Position numbers and translations under genes: made by a program. Below, one piece after another: positions 1-7,664 of a stretch of 22,093 nucleotides of DNA. The notes under the pieces are model-generated. The model searched no databases. It was not told the DNA's origin and saw only the letters and a program-made list of their open reading frames with translations. Position 1 is the first letter of the stretch. Each line of letters opens with the position of its first letter. The stretch comes from Rhodospirillales bacterium (GTDB lineage: Bacteria > Pseudomonadota > Alphaproteobacteria > Rhodospirillales > Magnetospirillaceae). The stretch spans positions 1 through 22,093 of the forward strand of contig JASHSH010000317.1 in assembly GCA_030040955.1 (NCBI GenBank). The letters run 5' to 3'.

Positions 1-222
1 GCCGACGGTGAAGCTGCGCTTGCGGTGCAGGCTCTGGGCGAGCTCGTTGGGGCGGAAGCTGAGCTGGTCGGCGACCAGGCGGATGCGCGCGCGCGTCTCC
101 TCGCGCAGGCGGCCCTTGCCGCGCAACGCCTTCGACACCGTGCCGATGCTCACTCCGGCGGCCTCGGCGACGTCGTGGATCGTCGTCAACGAACGAAGGC
201 GCGGCGTGGCGCCCGTCTCCAT
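1..222 (-). CDS. LacI-family transcriptional regulator, N-terminal part (cut by window edge)
   Basis: Only the first 74 residues are in the window and the reading frame runs off base 1. Residues about 12-62 form the LacI-type helix-turn-helix: TIHDVAEAAGVSIGTVSKAL, followed by the second helix (EETRARIR) and the start of the hinge-helix region (FRPNELAQSLHRKRS). The recognition helix reads S-I-G-T-V-S-K-A-L. The sugar-binding/effector domain is missing, so the ligand cannot be guessed. The ATG at 222 is preceded at 6 bases by a strong GGAGGG ribosome-binding site. Family members are mostly repressors of sugar uptake or catabolism. The promoter in front of this gene is framed by two matching palindromes, which suggests autoregulation. 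Confidence 0.93.
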   Translation of the reverse strand, partial: METGATPRLRSLTTIHDVAEAAGVSIGTVSKALRGKGRLREETRARIRLVADQLSFRPNELAQSLHRKRSFTVG

Positions 223-279
223 GCCCGGCCCTCCCCAGTCCCGAGCACCTTTCTCCCGACCACAACGCGTGGCCATCGG

Positions 280-297
280 GGAAAAGCTTTTCTCTTG
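280..297. promoter_or_regulatory. Candidate LacI-family operator, promoter-proximal
   Basis: The perfect 12-base palindrome GAAAAGCTTTTC lies at 281-292, inside a longer segment that recurs inverted at 329-347. It falls at the predicted transcription start of the LacI-family gene (about base 296). LacI-family proteins bind palindromes of this size, usually with a central CG; here the centre is GC. Assignment to this regulator is inferred from position. Confidence 0.7.
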
Positions 298-302
298 CCC
301 GA

Positions 303-331
303 TTCATAGACGCTGGCCGCGCCGCGCACAA
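303..331 (-). promoter_or_regulatory. Candidate sigma70 promoter of the LacI-family gene
   Basis: Read on the minus strand there is a -35-like TTGTGC (326-331), a 17-base spacer and a -10-like TATGAA (303-308). Transcription would start near base 296. The -35 element overlaps the distal operator arm, and the start site overlaps the proximal operator, an arrangement suited to repression. Confidence 0.5.
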
Positions 332-347
332 GAGAAAAGCTTTTTCC
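329..347. promoter_or_regulatory. Candidate LacI-family operator, promoter-distal
   Basis: The segment 329-347 is the reverse complement of 280-297 apart from one extra T. It contains a second AAAAGCTTTT palindrome centred between bases 339 and 340. The two operator centres are 53 bases apart, about five helical turns, so both sites face the same side of the DNA and a loop is possible. Confidence 0.65.
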
Positions 348-420
348 AACCTGGGTCCCGCGCGGGCGGCCCGGCATAGTAGAATTGCCAGGGTCCCGGA
401 TTTCTGCGGCGGAGGCGGCC

Positions 421-822
421 ATGCGGATTGCGCTCATCGCGGCCATGATGGCGGCTCTCGCCCTCGGGCCGACGCGCGCCGACGAGGCGCCGGACTGCAA
501 GTCGCAAAGTCTCGACATGGTCCAGCTCGACGCCTGCGCCGGCATCGCGTTCAAGGCGGCCGATGCCGCGCTCAACAAGCTCTACGGACAGATGATCGCG
601 AAGTACGACGCCCCCAACCAGGCGCTGCTCAAATCGGCCGAGCGCGCCTGGCTCGCCTATCGCGACGCCGAATGCACCTTCGACACCAATCTCAGCTCCG
701 GCCTCTTCAATTCGATGAAATACACCCAGTGCCGGACGGCGAAGACGCTGGCCCGCATCAAGGAGCTGGACGGGCAATTCCACTGCCCCGAGGGCCATAC
801 CGACTGCAACGCGCCGGAGTGA
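421..822 (+). CDS. Secreted LprI-like (DUF1311) protein
   Basis: A 133-residue protein with a clear signal peptide (about residues 1-20, cleavage near TRA/DEA). The mature part matches the lysozyme-inhibitor LprI-like/DUF1311 pattern: an early Cys in DACAG, then ADAALNKLY, then ERAWLAYRDAEC (about 74-85) and a following YTQC. Six mature cysteines (26, 39, 85, 104, 122, 129) suggest periplasmic disulphides. Some family members bind and inhibit lysozyme, but most are uncharacterised. The ATG at 421 was chosen over an in-frame ATG at 385 because GGAGG lies 5 bases upstream at 411-415 and the signal peptide begins exactly there. It ends 9 bases before the convergent carbonic anhydrase gene. Confidence 0.87.
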   Translation: MRIALIAAMMAALALGPTRADEAPDCKSQSLDMVQLDACAGIAFKAADAALNKLYGQMIAKYDAPNQALLKSAERAWLAYRDAECTFDTNLSSGLFNSMKYTQCRTAKTLARIKELDGQFHCPEGHTDCNAPE

Positions 823-831
823 CCGCGCCGT

Positions 832-1443
832 TCACCTCGGGCCGGCGTCGCCCGGCCCGCACACGGTGAGATCGAGGTCGCGCACCAGTCCGTCCGTCAG
901 CGAATAGACCCAGCCGTGCACGCAAAGCGGCTGGCCGCGGGCCCAGGCGTCTTGCACGAACACGTCGGACGCGACGTTGCGCACCTGGCGCGCCACATTC
1001 AGCTCGCACAACCGGTCCAGCCGGGCGCGTTCGTCGGCGATCGCGTCCAGCTCGGCGCGATGCTCGTGCCGTATTTCGCGGATCGGATGCAGCCAATGGT
1101 CAACCAGGCCGCGGCGCTTGCCGTCGACCGCCGCGCTCACACCGCCGCAGCCGTAATGACCGACCACGATCACGTGCTTCACCTTGAGCACGTCGACGGC
1201 GAATTGCAGCACCGAGAGATAGTTGGCGTCCTGCGGGGGCGCGAGGTTGCCGACATTGCGATGGACGAACAGCTCGCCCGGGTCGAGCCCGACGATCTCG
1301 TTGGCCGGAACGCGGCTGTCGGCGCAGCCGATCCACAGATACTCGGGCGTCTGCTGGCGCACCAGGCGGCGGAAAAAGTCGGGGTCGCTCGCCACCTTGC
1401 GCCGCGACCAGGCAAGATTGTTCGCCTTCAGATGATCGAGCAT
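832..1443 (-). CDS. can: Beta-class carbonic anhydrase
   Basis: A 203-residue protein that interconverts CO2 and bicarbonate with a zinc ion. The diagnostic motifs are CADSR (Cys40, Asp42, Arg44) and HYGCGG (His96, Cys99), which supply the zinc ligands and the Asp/Arg dyad. The spacing equals that of E. coli Can shifted by two residues. Further family segments are GELFVHRNVGN and LKVKHVIVVGH. The length is typical for the cytosolic enzyme. The ATG at 1443 has GGGAG 6 bases upstream. Its likely role is supplying bicarbonate for carboxylations at ambient CO2. The SDR gene lies upstream on the same strand, 74 bases away. Confidence 0.97.
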   Translation of the reverse strand: MLDHLKANNLAWSRRKVASDPDFFRRLVRQQTPEYLWIGCADSRVPANEIVGLDPGELFVHRNVGNLAPPQDANYLSVLQFAVDVLKVKHVIVVGHYGCGGVSAAVDGKRRGLVDHWLHPIREIRHEHRAELDAIADERARLDRLCELNVARQVRNVASDVFVQDAWARGQPLCVHGWVYSLTDGLVRDLDLTVCGPGDAGPR

Positions 1444-1517
1444 GCTCCGCTCCCGCCCAGTCTCGGCGAGCCGAGCTTAGCGGGACGACGGTTCTCGAAC
1501 TACTGCCGTTGACGGTA

Positions 1518-2276
1518 TCAACCTCGGCCGACGAACGGCATCTTGGTCGCCATGATGGTGATGAACAGCACATTGGCGTCGAGCGGCAGGCCCGCCATAT
1601 GCGCCACCGCCTGCGCCGCATGCTCGACATCCATGCGCGCCTCCGCCTTCATGCTGCCGTCGGCCTGGAGCTTGCCGGTGGCCATATCCGTGGTCATGTC
1701 GGTGGCGGCGTTGCCGATGTCGATCTGGCCGCAGGCGATGTCGTAGGCTCGCCCCTCCAGCGCCGCCGATTTGGTGATCCCGGTCACCGCGTGCTTGGTC
1801 GCGTTGTAGGCGATGGCTTGCGGCCTGGGCACATAGGCCGAGATCGAGCCGTTGTTGATGATCCGCCCGCCGCGCGGGTCCTGCTCCTTCATCAGCCGGA
1901 ACGCCGCCTGAGTGCACAGGAACATGCCGGTCAGATTGGCGGCCACCACCGACTGCCATTTGTCGAACGGCATGTCCTCGATCTTGAGCGCTGGCGTGCC
2001 CCGTCCGGCATTGTTGAACAGCACGTCGAGCCGGCCGAATTTCTTTTTGGTCGCGGCGAACAGCGCGGCCACCGAATCCGGATCGCCCACGTCGGTCGGC
2101 ACCGCCAACGCCTCGCCACCCGATTTGCGGATGGTCTCGGCCACCGATTCGAGCGGGTCCTTGCGCCGACCCGCCAGCACGAGCGCATAGCCGGCGCGGG
2201 CGAGCGCCAGCGCGCTCGCCTTGCCAATTCCGCTGCCCGCCCCGGTGACGAGCGCGACCTTCGCCTTCGCGGCCAT
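1518..2276 (-). CDS. Short-chain dehydrogenase/reductase (SDR), classical type
   Basis: A 252-residue NAD(P)-dependent oxidoreductase with a complete classical SDR motif set: cofactor motif TGAGSGIG (11-18), NNAG (88-91), Asn114, catalytic Ser144 (in GSIS), and Tyr157/Lys161 in YNATK. An Arg-Arg pair (RRKD, 37-40) after the second strand suggests a preference for NADPH, which is an inference. The C-terminal substrate loop gives no specificity that I can name. The ATG at 2276 has only a weak ribosome-binding site. A GC-rich hairpin separates it from the upstream PEBP gene on the same strand, so the two may be separate units. Confidence 0.93.
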   Translation of the reverse strand: MAAKAKVALVTGAGSGIGKASALALARAGYALVLAGRRKDPLESVAETIRKSGGEALAVPTDVGDPDSVAALFAATKKKFGRLDVLFNNAGRGTPALKIEDMPFDKWQSVVAANLTGMFLCTQAAFRLMKEQDPRGGRIINNGSISAYVPRPQAIAYNATKHAVTGITKSAALEGRAYDIACGQIDIGNAATDMTTDMATGKLQADGSMKAEARMDVEHAAQAVAHMAGLPLDANVLFITIMATKMPFVGRG

Positions 2277-2296
2277 CGCGCGATTCCGCCGCTACC

Positions 2297-2323
2297 CGGG
2301 GCCCGGACCCGCGCCGGGCCCCG
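2297..2323 (-). terminator. Strong GC hairpin between the PEBP and SDR genes
   Basis: A perfect 10-base-pair stem (CGGGGCCCGG at 2297-2306 with CCGGGCCCCG at 2314-2323) and a 7-base loop lie between the end of the PEBP gene (2336) and the SDR start (2276). There is no T-run on either strand, so this is not a textbook intrinsic terminator. It could be a pause, mRNA-stability or high-GC terminator element. Confidence 0.4.
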
Positions 2324-2335
2324 AACCGTTCGCGC

Positions 2336-2887
2336 TCAGCGGCTCCAGGTGCCGACGATCTGCGCCACCGCCAGCGTGTGGAAGTGCAGGTTGAACCCGA
2401 CATAGGCGGGGGTGGCGTTGGCGTCCGCGTCGAGCTTGTCGACATCCACCGCGAACACGCGGAAGTGATAATGGTGCGGCTTGTCGCCCTTGGGCGGGCA
2501 CGGGCCGAGATAGCCGGGCACGCCGAGATCGGTGCGGCTCATAACCGCGCCGGCCGGCATCAGATTGGCCTTCGGATCGCCGGCGTTCTTGGGCAGCTCG
2601 TGCACGTTGGCCGGAATGTTGAACACGACCCAGTGCCAGAAGCCGCTGCCGGTGGGCGCATCGGGATCGTAGACGCTGATCGCGAAGCTCTTGGTGCCCT
2701 TCGGCGCGCCCGACCATGACAGGGCCGGCGAGACGTTCTGGCCCGGGCAGCCCATGATGGCCGCCACATACTCGTCGGCGATCCTGGCGCCCGTCTTGAT
2801 ATCGGGGCTCTTCAGGGTCAGCGCCTGGGCGCTTGCCCCGATCAGGCCGACCGCCAGCGCGGCGGCCGCGAAAATCAGTTTCCGCAT
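2336..2887 (-). CDS. Secreted YbhB/YbcL-family (PEBP-like) protein
   Basis: A 183-residue protein of the phosphatidylethanolamine-binding / Raf-kinase-inhibitor-like family. It has a signal peptide (1-22, cleavage near ASA-QAL). Hallmarks of the family follow: SPALSWSGAPKGTKSFAI, VYDPDAP, HWVVFNIPA and GPCPPKGDKPHHYHFRVFA. The bacterial forms have the same ligand pocket, but their substrates are mostly unknown. The protein probably acts in the periplasm. The start at 2887 is supported by GGGAGGTG about 8 bases upstream. The 96 bases upstream show no clear promoter that I can defend. Confidence 0.94.
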   Translation of the reverse strand: MRKLIFAAAALAVGLIGASAQALTLKSPDIKTGARIADEYVAAIMGCPGQNVSPALSWSGAPKGTKSFAISVYDPDAPTGSGFWHWVVFNIPANVHELPKNAGDPKANLMPAGAVMSRTDLGVPGYLGPCPPKGDKPHHYHFRVFAVDVDKLDADANATPAYVGFNLHFHTLAVAQIVGTWSR

Positions 2888-2983
2888 GTTCGTGCACCTC
2901 CCTGCATGGCATTCCGCGCCGGGTCGTGCCCCCGCCCGGCCATCGCCACTACTCTTATCGGAACCGGGGTTTCGCGCAAGCCG

Positions 2984-3736
2984 TCACGTGGGTTCCCCAT
3001 CCCCTTTCGGGCGGGTTTGAGCGAGCCATAGGTCCCAGGCGCGGTCGATCTGCCCGTCATTGGCGCGCGCGGCGGCGAGCGCTTCCGCCGGGGTGAGGAA
3101 AATGGGCGTGCCGAGGCGATGTGTCTCCGCCTGGATGCGGGCGCCGGCTTCGGCATAGACCGCCCGATACACCGCCTGTCGCAGCGAAGAGCCGACCAGG
3201 GTCGCGCCATGTCCGCGCATCAGCACGATCCCCGCCGCGCCGAGTGCGCGCGCCAGTGCCGCTCCGAGCGCGCGGTCGCGAATCAAAAGGTCGCTCGCCT
3301 CGCCCGCGTGGTCACGTATCTCGAACACCGGCGCGCCTTCGCCCAGAAATCCGCACATATGCCAGATCGGGCGCAGCCGCGTTTCCGCTGCCGCGCCGAA
3401 CGGGATCAGCGCCTCGGCATGGCTGTGCACCACCGCGCTCACGTCGGCGCGGAGCCGATAGATCTCGCCATGGATGAAACGCTCGAGATAGGGGCGCGGC
3501 GCGTCCGCGGCGATTGGGCCGCCGTCGAGGTAGAATTCGAGAATGTCGGCGGCGCGGACCAGGGCCGGGGCCATGCTGCGCGCAAGGAGGAACCGGTCGG
3601 GCCGGCCGGGGTGCCGCGCGCTGACATGGCCGAAGGCATCCACCACGCCACGGCGGAACAAGATGTGGTTCGCGTCCACCAGCTCGTCGACGGTTCGGGC
3701 GAGCTGGTCGCGGCCGCCTTGTCCGGACTGGTCCAT
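2984..3736 (-). CDS. Class II aldolase/adducin-family protein (possible aromatic-acid decarboxylase)
   Basis: A 250-residue metal-dependent class II aldolase fold. The zinc ligands are visible: His104 and His106 in VVHSHAEA and His176 in RGHG. Glu85 lies 19 residues before the first His, as catalytic Glu73 does in fuculose-phosphate aldolase. GHVSARHP (37-44) is the usual N-terminal motif. The family includes sugar-phosphate aldolases and also decarboxylases of dihydroxy-aromatic acids such as PhtC. The divergent neighbours (AAHS-type transporter, dihydroxyphthalate-decarboxylase-like protein) favour the second group, which is an inference from context. The ATG at 3736 follows an AAGGGGG ribosome-binding site. 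Confidence 0.88.
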   Translation of the reverse strand: MDQSGQGGRDQLARTVDELVDANHILFRRGVVDAFGHVSARHPGRPDRFLLARSMAPALVRAADILEFYLDGGPIAADAPRPYLERFIHGEIYRLRADVSAVVHSHAEALIPFGAAAETRLRPIWHMCGFLGEGAPVFEIRDHAGEASDLLIRDRALGAALARALGAAGIVLMRGHGATLVGSSLRQAVYRAVYAEAGARIQAETHRLGTPIFLTPAEALAAARANDGQIDRAWDLWLAQTRPKGDGEPT

Positions 3737-3852
3737 GCGCCCCCTTGCCGGCCCGCGGCCCCGATGCGCTTGGCCGGCATCATAGTTCGGCCCCCTGCCC
3801 GCTCACAACGGACGCGCGGTGCCCCACCTCGCCCCATGCTAAGGTGCGCCGC

Positions 3853-5151
3853 ATGACCGGCTCGATCGGCGATAGATCGTCGCCGCGCGCATCGGCGGGC
3901 GAGGCGGAACCGCTTGGGCGCGCGCATATCCGCGTCGTCGCGCTCTGCGCCCTGGTGGCCCTGTTCGACGGGATGGACTTGCAGTCGATCGGCCTCGCGG
4001 CGCCCTCGATGGGCGCGGCGCTGCAAATCGCTCCCCGCGCCTTCGGGCCGGTGTTCAGCGCGGCGCTGGCCGGGCTGGCCATCGGCGCACTTTCCCTCGG
4101 CGCGCTCGCCGACCGGGTCGGACGCAAGCGCGTGCTGATCGGGGCGACGGCCTGTTTCGCCGTCTTCACCCTGTGCACCGCGGCGACGCGCGGGCTTGGC
4201 GATCTGCTCGTCTATCGATTTCTGACCGGCGTGGGGCTCGGCGGTGCGATGCCCAGCTTCATCAGCCTGGCCTCCGAATACGTGCCGCGGCGGATGCGCG
4301 CGACCATGGTCAGCCTGATGTGGGCCGGATTTCCCGTGGGCGGCGTGGTCGGCGGATTGCTCGCCTCCTGGCTGATACCGGCGGCGGGTTGGCGCGCGCT
4401 GTTTCTCGCCGGCGGGGTGCCGCCGCTGCTGCTCGCCGTGCTCCTCGTCTCCGCGCTGCCCGAATCGATCGCTTTCCTGGCGAGATACGACACCCCGGCC
4501 GGACGCGGCCGCGGGCGCGATCTGTTCGCCCGTGGCCTGGCCATGCCCACGCTGTTGCTGTGGGTGGCGTTCTTTTTCGCCTTCCTGATCCTGGTGACCA
4601 ATTCGGCTTGGAGCCCCACCCTGCTCGGCGCCGTCGGCATGCCGATCGACCGTTCGGCACTCGCCATGGCGGCGTTCAATTTCGGGTCGGTGATCGGAAC
4701 CGGCGCGGGTGGCTGGCTGCTCGCCCGACTGGGGACGCTGGCATTGCTGCCGGCCACGTTCGCGCTCAGCGCGCTGGCCTACGCTCTGGTCGGAGCGGCC
4801 GCGCCGGCGGCCGCGTCCGTCTCCTCGCTGCAAGGAGCGTTCGGGCTGTGCGTCGGCTGCGCGAGCTCGATCCTGATCGCGCTCGCCGCTCTGGTCTATC
4901 CGACCGCGATCCGCGCGACCGGCGTGGGCTGCGCGATGGCGGCGGGCAGGCTCGGCTCGTTTTGCGGCCCCCTGCTGGTCGGCTTTCTGGTCGGCCAGGG
5001 CTGGAGTGCCGCTGGCGTCTTTCCAGCTCTCGGCGCCTCGGTCCTGATCGGCGCCCTGGCCTCGCTGCTGCTCGGCCTGCGCGAGCGCGGCGCGGGTTCG
5101 ATGGCGGAACGCCAGATCGAGCCGGCCCGGCCGATGCCGCGGGGAGGATGA
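3853..5151 (+). CDS. MFS transporter, aromatic acid:H+ symporter (AAHS) type
   Basis: A 432-residue, 12-helix major facilitator. TM1 carries DGMD (39-42), matching the D-G-x-D signature of the AAHS group (PcaK, BenK) that imports benzoate-type acids with protons. The loop 2-3 motif GALADRVGRKR (83-93) and a late segment with PTAIRATGVG are also typical. The ATG at 3853 was preferred over an in-frame ATG at 3745 because AAGG lies 8 bases upstream and the earlier start would overlap the divergent gene's promoter. The stop overlaps the first possible start of the next gene, implying co-transcription. Substrate: probably an aromatic or other carboxylic acid, not proven. Confidence 0.9.
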   Translation: MTGSIGDRSSPRASAGEAEPLGRAHIRVVALCALVALFDGMDLQSIGLAAPSMGAALQIAPRAFGPVFSAALAGLAIGALSLGALADRVGRKRVLIGATACFAVFTLCTAATRGLGDLLVYRFLTGVGLGGAMPSFISLASEYVPRRMRATMVSLMWAGFPVGGVVGGLLASWLIPAAGWRALFLAGGVPPLLLAVLLVSALPESIAFLARYDTPAGRGRGRDLFARGLAMPTLLLWVAFFFAFLILVTNSAWSPTLLGAVGMPIDRSALAMAAFNFGSVIGTGAGGWLLARLGTLALLPATFALSALAYALVGAAAPAAASVSSLQGAFGLCVGCASSILIALAALVYPTAIRATGVGCAMAAGRLGSFCGPLLVGFLVGQGWSAAGVFPALGASVLIGALASLLLGLRERGAGSMAERQIEPARPMPRGG

Positions 5152-5153
5152 GC

Positions 5154-6143
5154 ATGGCGCGACTCAAGCTTTCGGTGGCGGTCGGCGACTACGACCGGGT
5201 GCGGCCCCTGGTCGACGGCGCGGCGCGCATCGACGCGGTCGAGCCGCGCTTTCTGCTCCTGGAGCCGGAGGAGATTTTCTTCCGCGCCTTCCGCCACGCC
5301 GAATTCGACATCTGCGAGCTTTCCCTGAGCAGCTATTGCGTCCAGGTCGCGGCCGGCCGCTCGGCCTATGTCGGCGTGCCCGTCTTTCCGTCGCGCACCT
5401 TCCGTCACGCATCGATCTATATCCGGACCGATCGCGGCATCGCCGGCCCGGCGGATTTGAAGGGCAGGCGCATCGGCCTGCCCGAGTACCAGCTCACCGC
5501 CAATGTCTGGGTGCGGATGCTCCTCGCCGAGCATGGCGTCGCGCCGGCCGACGCGGTCTGGGTCCGCGGCGGCTACAACGAGCCCGGCCGGGTCGAGAAG
5601 ATCGCGCTGAAACTGCCCGCGCGGGTGCGCCTCGAAGATGCGCCCGCCGGCGAGACGATCTCCGGCATGCTCGCCTCCGGCGCGCTCGACGCGGTGATCG
5701 GGCCGCGCGCGCCGGCCTGCTTCCGCGCCGGCCATCCCCATGTCGCGCGGCTGTTCCGCGATCCGCAGGCGGCCGCCGCGGATTGGTATCGCCGCACCGG
5801 CATCTTTCCGATCATGCACCTGCTCGGCATCCGCCGTAGCCTCGCCGAGGCGAATCCCTGGCTGCCCTACGCCGTGCTCACCGCCTTCGACCGCGCCAAA
5901 TCGATCGCGCTCGCCAAACTCGGCGACGATTCCGCGCCCAAGGCCACCCTGCCCTTCGTCGAGGAGCAGCTGACGGCGGCGCGGGCATTGATGGGCACCG
6001 ACTTCTGGCCCTATGGATTCGCGCCGAACCGCGCGGCGCTGGCCAGCTTCGTCGAGGCGCACCGGGCCCAGGGCCTGTCGGAGCGCCCGCTGACTCCCGA
6101 GGAGCTGTTCCACCCTTCCACCCTCGAATCGCACCGGGTGTGA
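5154..6143 (+). CDS. 4,5-dihydroxyphthalate decarboxylase-like (Pht5-type) protein
   Basis: A 329-residue protein resembling the Pht5/4,5-dihydroxyphthalate decarboxylase group, which has a type-2 periplasmic-binding-protein fold but no signal peptide. Family-like segments are DYDRVRPLVDG near the N-terminus, EEIFFRAFRHAEFDICELS, FRHASIYIRTDRGI, LKGRRIGLPEYQLTANVWVR, and near the C-terminus the GTDFWPYGFAPNR stretch. It would remove a carboxyl group from a dihydroxy-aromatic diacid or a related compound. The ATG at 5154 is 6 bases after GGAGG (5143-5147); another ATG at 5148 overlaps the transporter stop but sits directly on that ribosome-binding site. It ends 3 bases from the convergent flavoenzyme gene. 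The precise substrate is uncertain. Confidence 0.85.
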   Translation: MARLKLSVAVGDYDRVRPLVDGAARIDAVEPRFLLLEPEEIFFRAFRHAEFDICELSLSSYCVQVAAGRSAYVGVPVFPSRTFRHASIYIRTDRGIAGPADLKGRRIGLPEYQLTANVWVRMLLAEHGVAPADAVWVRGGYNEPGRVEKIALKLPARVRLEDAPAGETISGMLASGALDAVIGPRAPACFRAGHPHVARLFRDPQAAAADWYRRTGIFPIMHLLGIRRSLAEANPWLPYAVLTAFDRAKSIALAKLGDDSAPKATLPFVEEQLTAARALMGTDFWPYGFAPNRAALASFVEAHRAQGLSERPLTPEELFHPSTLESHRV

Positions 6144-6146
6144 GGA

Positions 6147-7547
6147 TCAGGCCAGTTCGGCGGCGAGCCGGGCGGAGAATTGCGCGCACTGTTTGCGGAT
6201 GTCGGGCACCGCGGTCGATTCCCAGAGCAGTCCCCGCGTCGGCGGACCTAGCGCATATAGCCGCGGCGTGGGCCTTCCTTCGCGCCCGATCAACTGGAAG
6301 CTAGGCGTGAGATCGAGGCCGAGGGCGAGCGGATCGGGCCGCGCCAGGCCGGACGCGAGCAGGCTGCTTACCAGCGGATGGCGGATGCGCGCGTAATCGG
6401 TCTCGGGACCCGCGCAGTTGATCACCCAATCGCCGACCAGGCCGCGTTCCGCGCCCCCCGCGCGCGGCCGGAACGTGAATTTGATCCGCCCGCCTTCGAT
6501 GCCGGAGGAAGCGATGCGGCCGGCATGGGTGGACAGCCTGCCTTCGGCGCGCAGCCGCTCGATCTCGCGTGCGATCTCGGGCGCCATGCGATGGCGATGC
6601 ACGTCCCAATAGGGCCGCAGATGGCGCAGGAAGCGCCGGCGATCGTCTTCGTCGAGCGCGATCCACAGGTCCTGCACGAGGGGCCGGATCGCGTCCATGA
6701 CGCTGCGCCAGTCCTGGCCTCGGCTGGCGGCGTCGCGCACCTCCCGGCGTATCCGCCGCGTAAGGGCGAGCAAACCGCGGGGCAGCCGCTCACGGTCGAG
6801 GAACGGCGGGTAGGTGCGCGTGAGCTCGTGCGCCTGCGGCAGCAGTCCGCGCCGCGACAGAGCGTGGATCGGTCCCTGGAAGCCGCGTGCCAGCAGGTCG
6901 ACCACCATATCGACCATGGTCAGTCCGGTGCCGATGACCAGCACCGTGTCGTCGGAACGGATGCGGTCGATCGCCTCCTCGTCCCAGGGATCGGCGACGA
7001 AACGCCCCGACTCGGCCACGGCGGGCGCGATCGGCGCGGGCGTGGCCGGCGGAAAGTTGCCGACACAGAGCGCGACCCGGTCGGCCTCGACCGATGCACC
7101 GTCCGCCAGGGCTAGCCGCGCGCCGCCCGGCGCGATGGCGATGCCCACCGCGTCCGCCACCCGCTGGGCGACACGCGCGCGCGGACCGGCCTCGGCGATC
7201 GCCGCGCGCAGCACATCCTCGACATAGGCGCCGAAGGTAGCGCGCGAGACGAAGGCATGGCCCGAGGGCGGCACGCCGGCCGCGCCGCCACGCACCGAAT
7301 CGTTCGCCCACAGCCAGCGGATGAAATGCTGCGCGTCCTCGTCGAACGCGCTCATATTCGTCACGCGCACGTTGAGCACGTGGCGAGGATTGCGCGCCGA
7401 ATAGGCCAGCCCCCGACCGAACGCGCCGCGGCGATCGAATAGGGTTATCTTGGCCGGCCCAGCGAGCTTGCGCAGAAGCTGCACGGCCAGCATCGTGCCG
7501 GTGAAACCGGCGCCGACGATGGCGATACGCGGAACCTTGGCGCCCAT
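6147..7547 (-). CDS. FAD/NAD(P)-binding oxidoreductase (NAD_binding_9 type)
   Basis: A 466-residue flavoprotein. The FAD-binding Rossmann motif is VGAGFTGTMLA near residues 11-21, and a second nucleotide motif, VIGTGLTMVD, lies near 204-213. Segments such as RGLAYSARNPRHVLNVR, an internal ATFGAYVEDVL and a late VINCAGPETDY match the FAD-NAD(P)-binding PF13454 type, whose substrates are mostly unknown. The ATG at 7547 is used; a GTG at 7556 is in frame but neither has a strong ribosome-binding site. It lies 117 bases downstream of the second small peptide gene on the same strand without an obvious T-rich terminator, so it may be read with the radical SAM operon. Confidence 0.86.
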   Translation of the reverse strand: MGAKVPRIAIVGAGFTGTMLAVQLLRKLAGPAKITLFDRRGAFGRGLAYSARNPRHVLNVRVTNMSAFDEDAQHFIRWLWANDSVRGGAAGVPPSGHAFVSRATFGAYVEDVLRAAIAEAGPRARVAQRVADAVGIAIAPGGARLALADGASVEADRVALCVGNFPPATPAPIAPAVAESGRFVADPWDEEAIDRIRSDDTVLVIGTGLTMVDMVVDLLARGFQGPIHALSRRGLLPQAHELTRTYPPFLDRERLPRGLLALTRRIRREVRDAASRGQDWRSVMDAIRPLVQDLWIALDEDDRRRFLRHLRPYWDVHRHRMAPEIAREIERLRAEGRLSTHAGRIASSGIEGGRIKFTFRPRAGGAERGLVGDWVINCAGPETDYARIRHPLVSSLLASGLARPDPLALGLDLTPSFQLIGREGRPTPRLYALGPPTRGLLWESTAVPDIRKQCAQFSARLAAELA

Positions 7548-7664
7548 GCGACCCACTTGCTTCGAGAGGCGTCCCTTCTCGATAGCACAAGCTTGGGCCG
7601 GGCGAATACCGCGCCCGCGCCGGGCCGCCTTCTCAGCCGCCCGGCGGGTCAGCGAGGAAGCGCG

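Noticed and set aside
280..347. The inverted repeat as an intrinsic terminator or a transposon end
   Set aside because: The spacer of 31 bases contains a promoter match, each arm is itself a palindrome, and no transposase or target duplication is near. Operators explain it better.
3439..4833. A 464-codon minus-strand frame covering the AAHS-type transporter
   Set aside because: It is Gln/Arg/Gly-rich shadow sequence that overlaps both the transporter and the aldolase genes out of frame.
4173..5153. In-frame upstream extension of the decarboxylase gene
   Set aside because: It lies inside the transporter gene in another frame, is Arg-rich and lacks motifs. The family similarity begins only at 5154.
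7562..7582. Short hairpin TCGAGA/TCTCGA before the flavoenzyme gene
   Set aside because: Only a 6-base stem with a 9-base loop; this is expected by chance and not enough to call a terminator or an attenuator.
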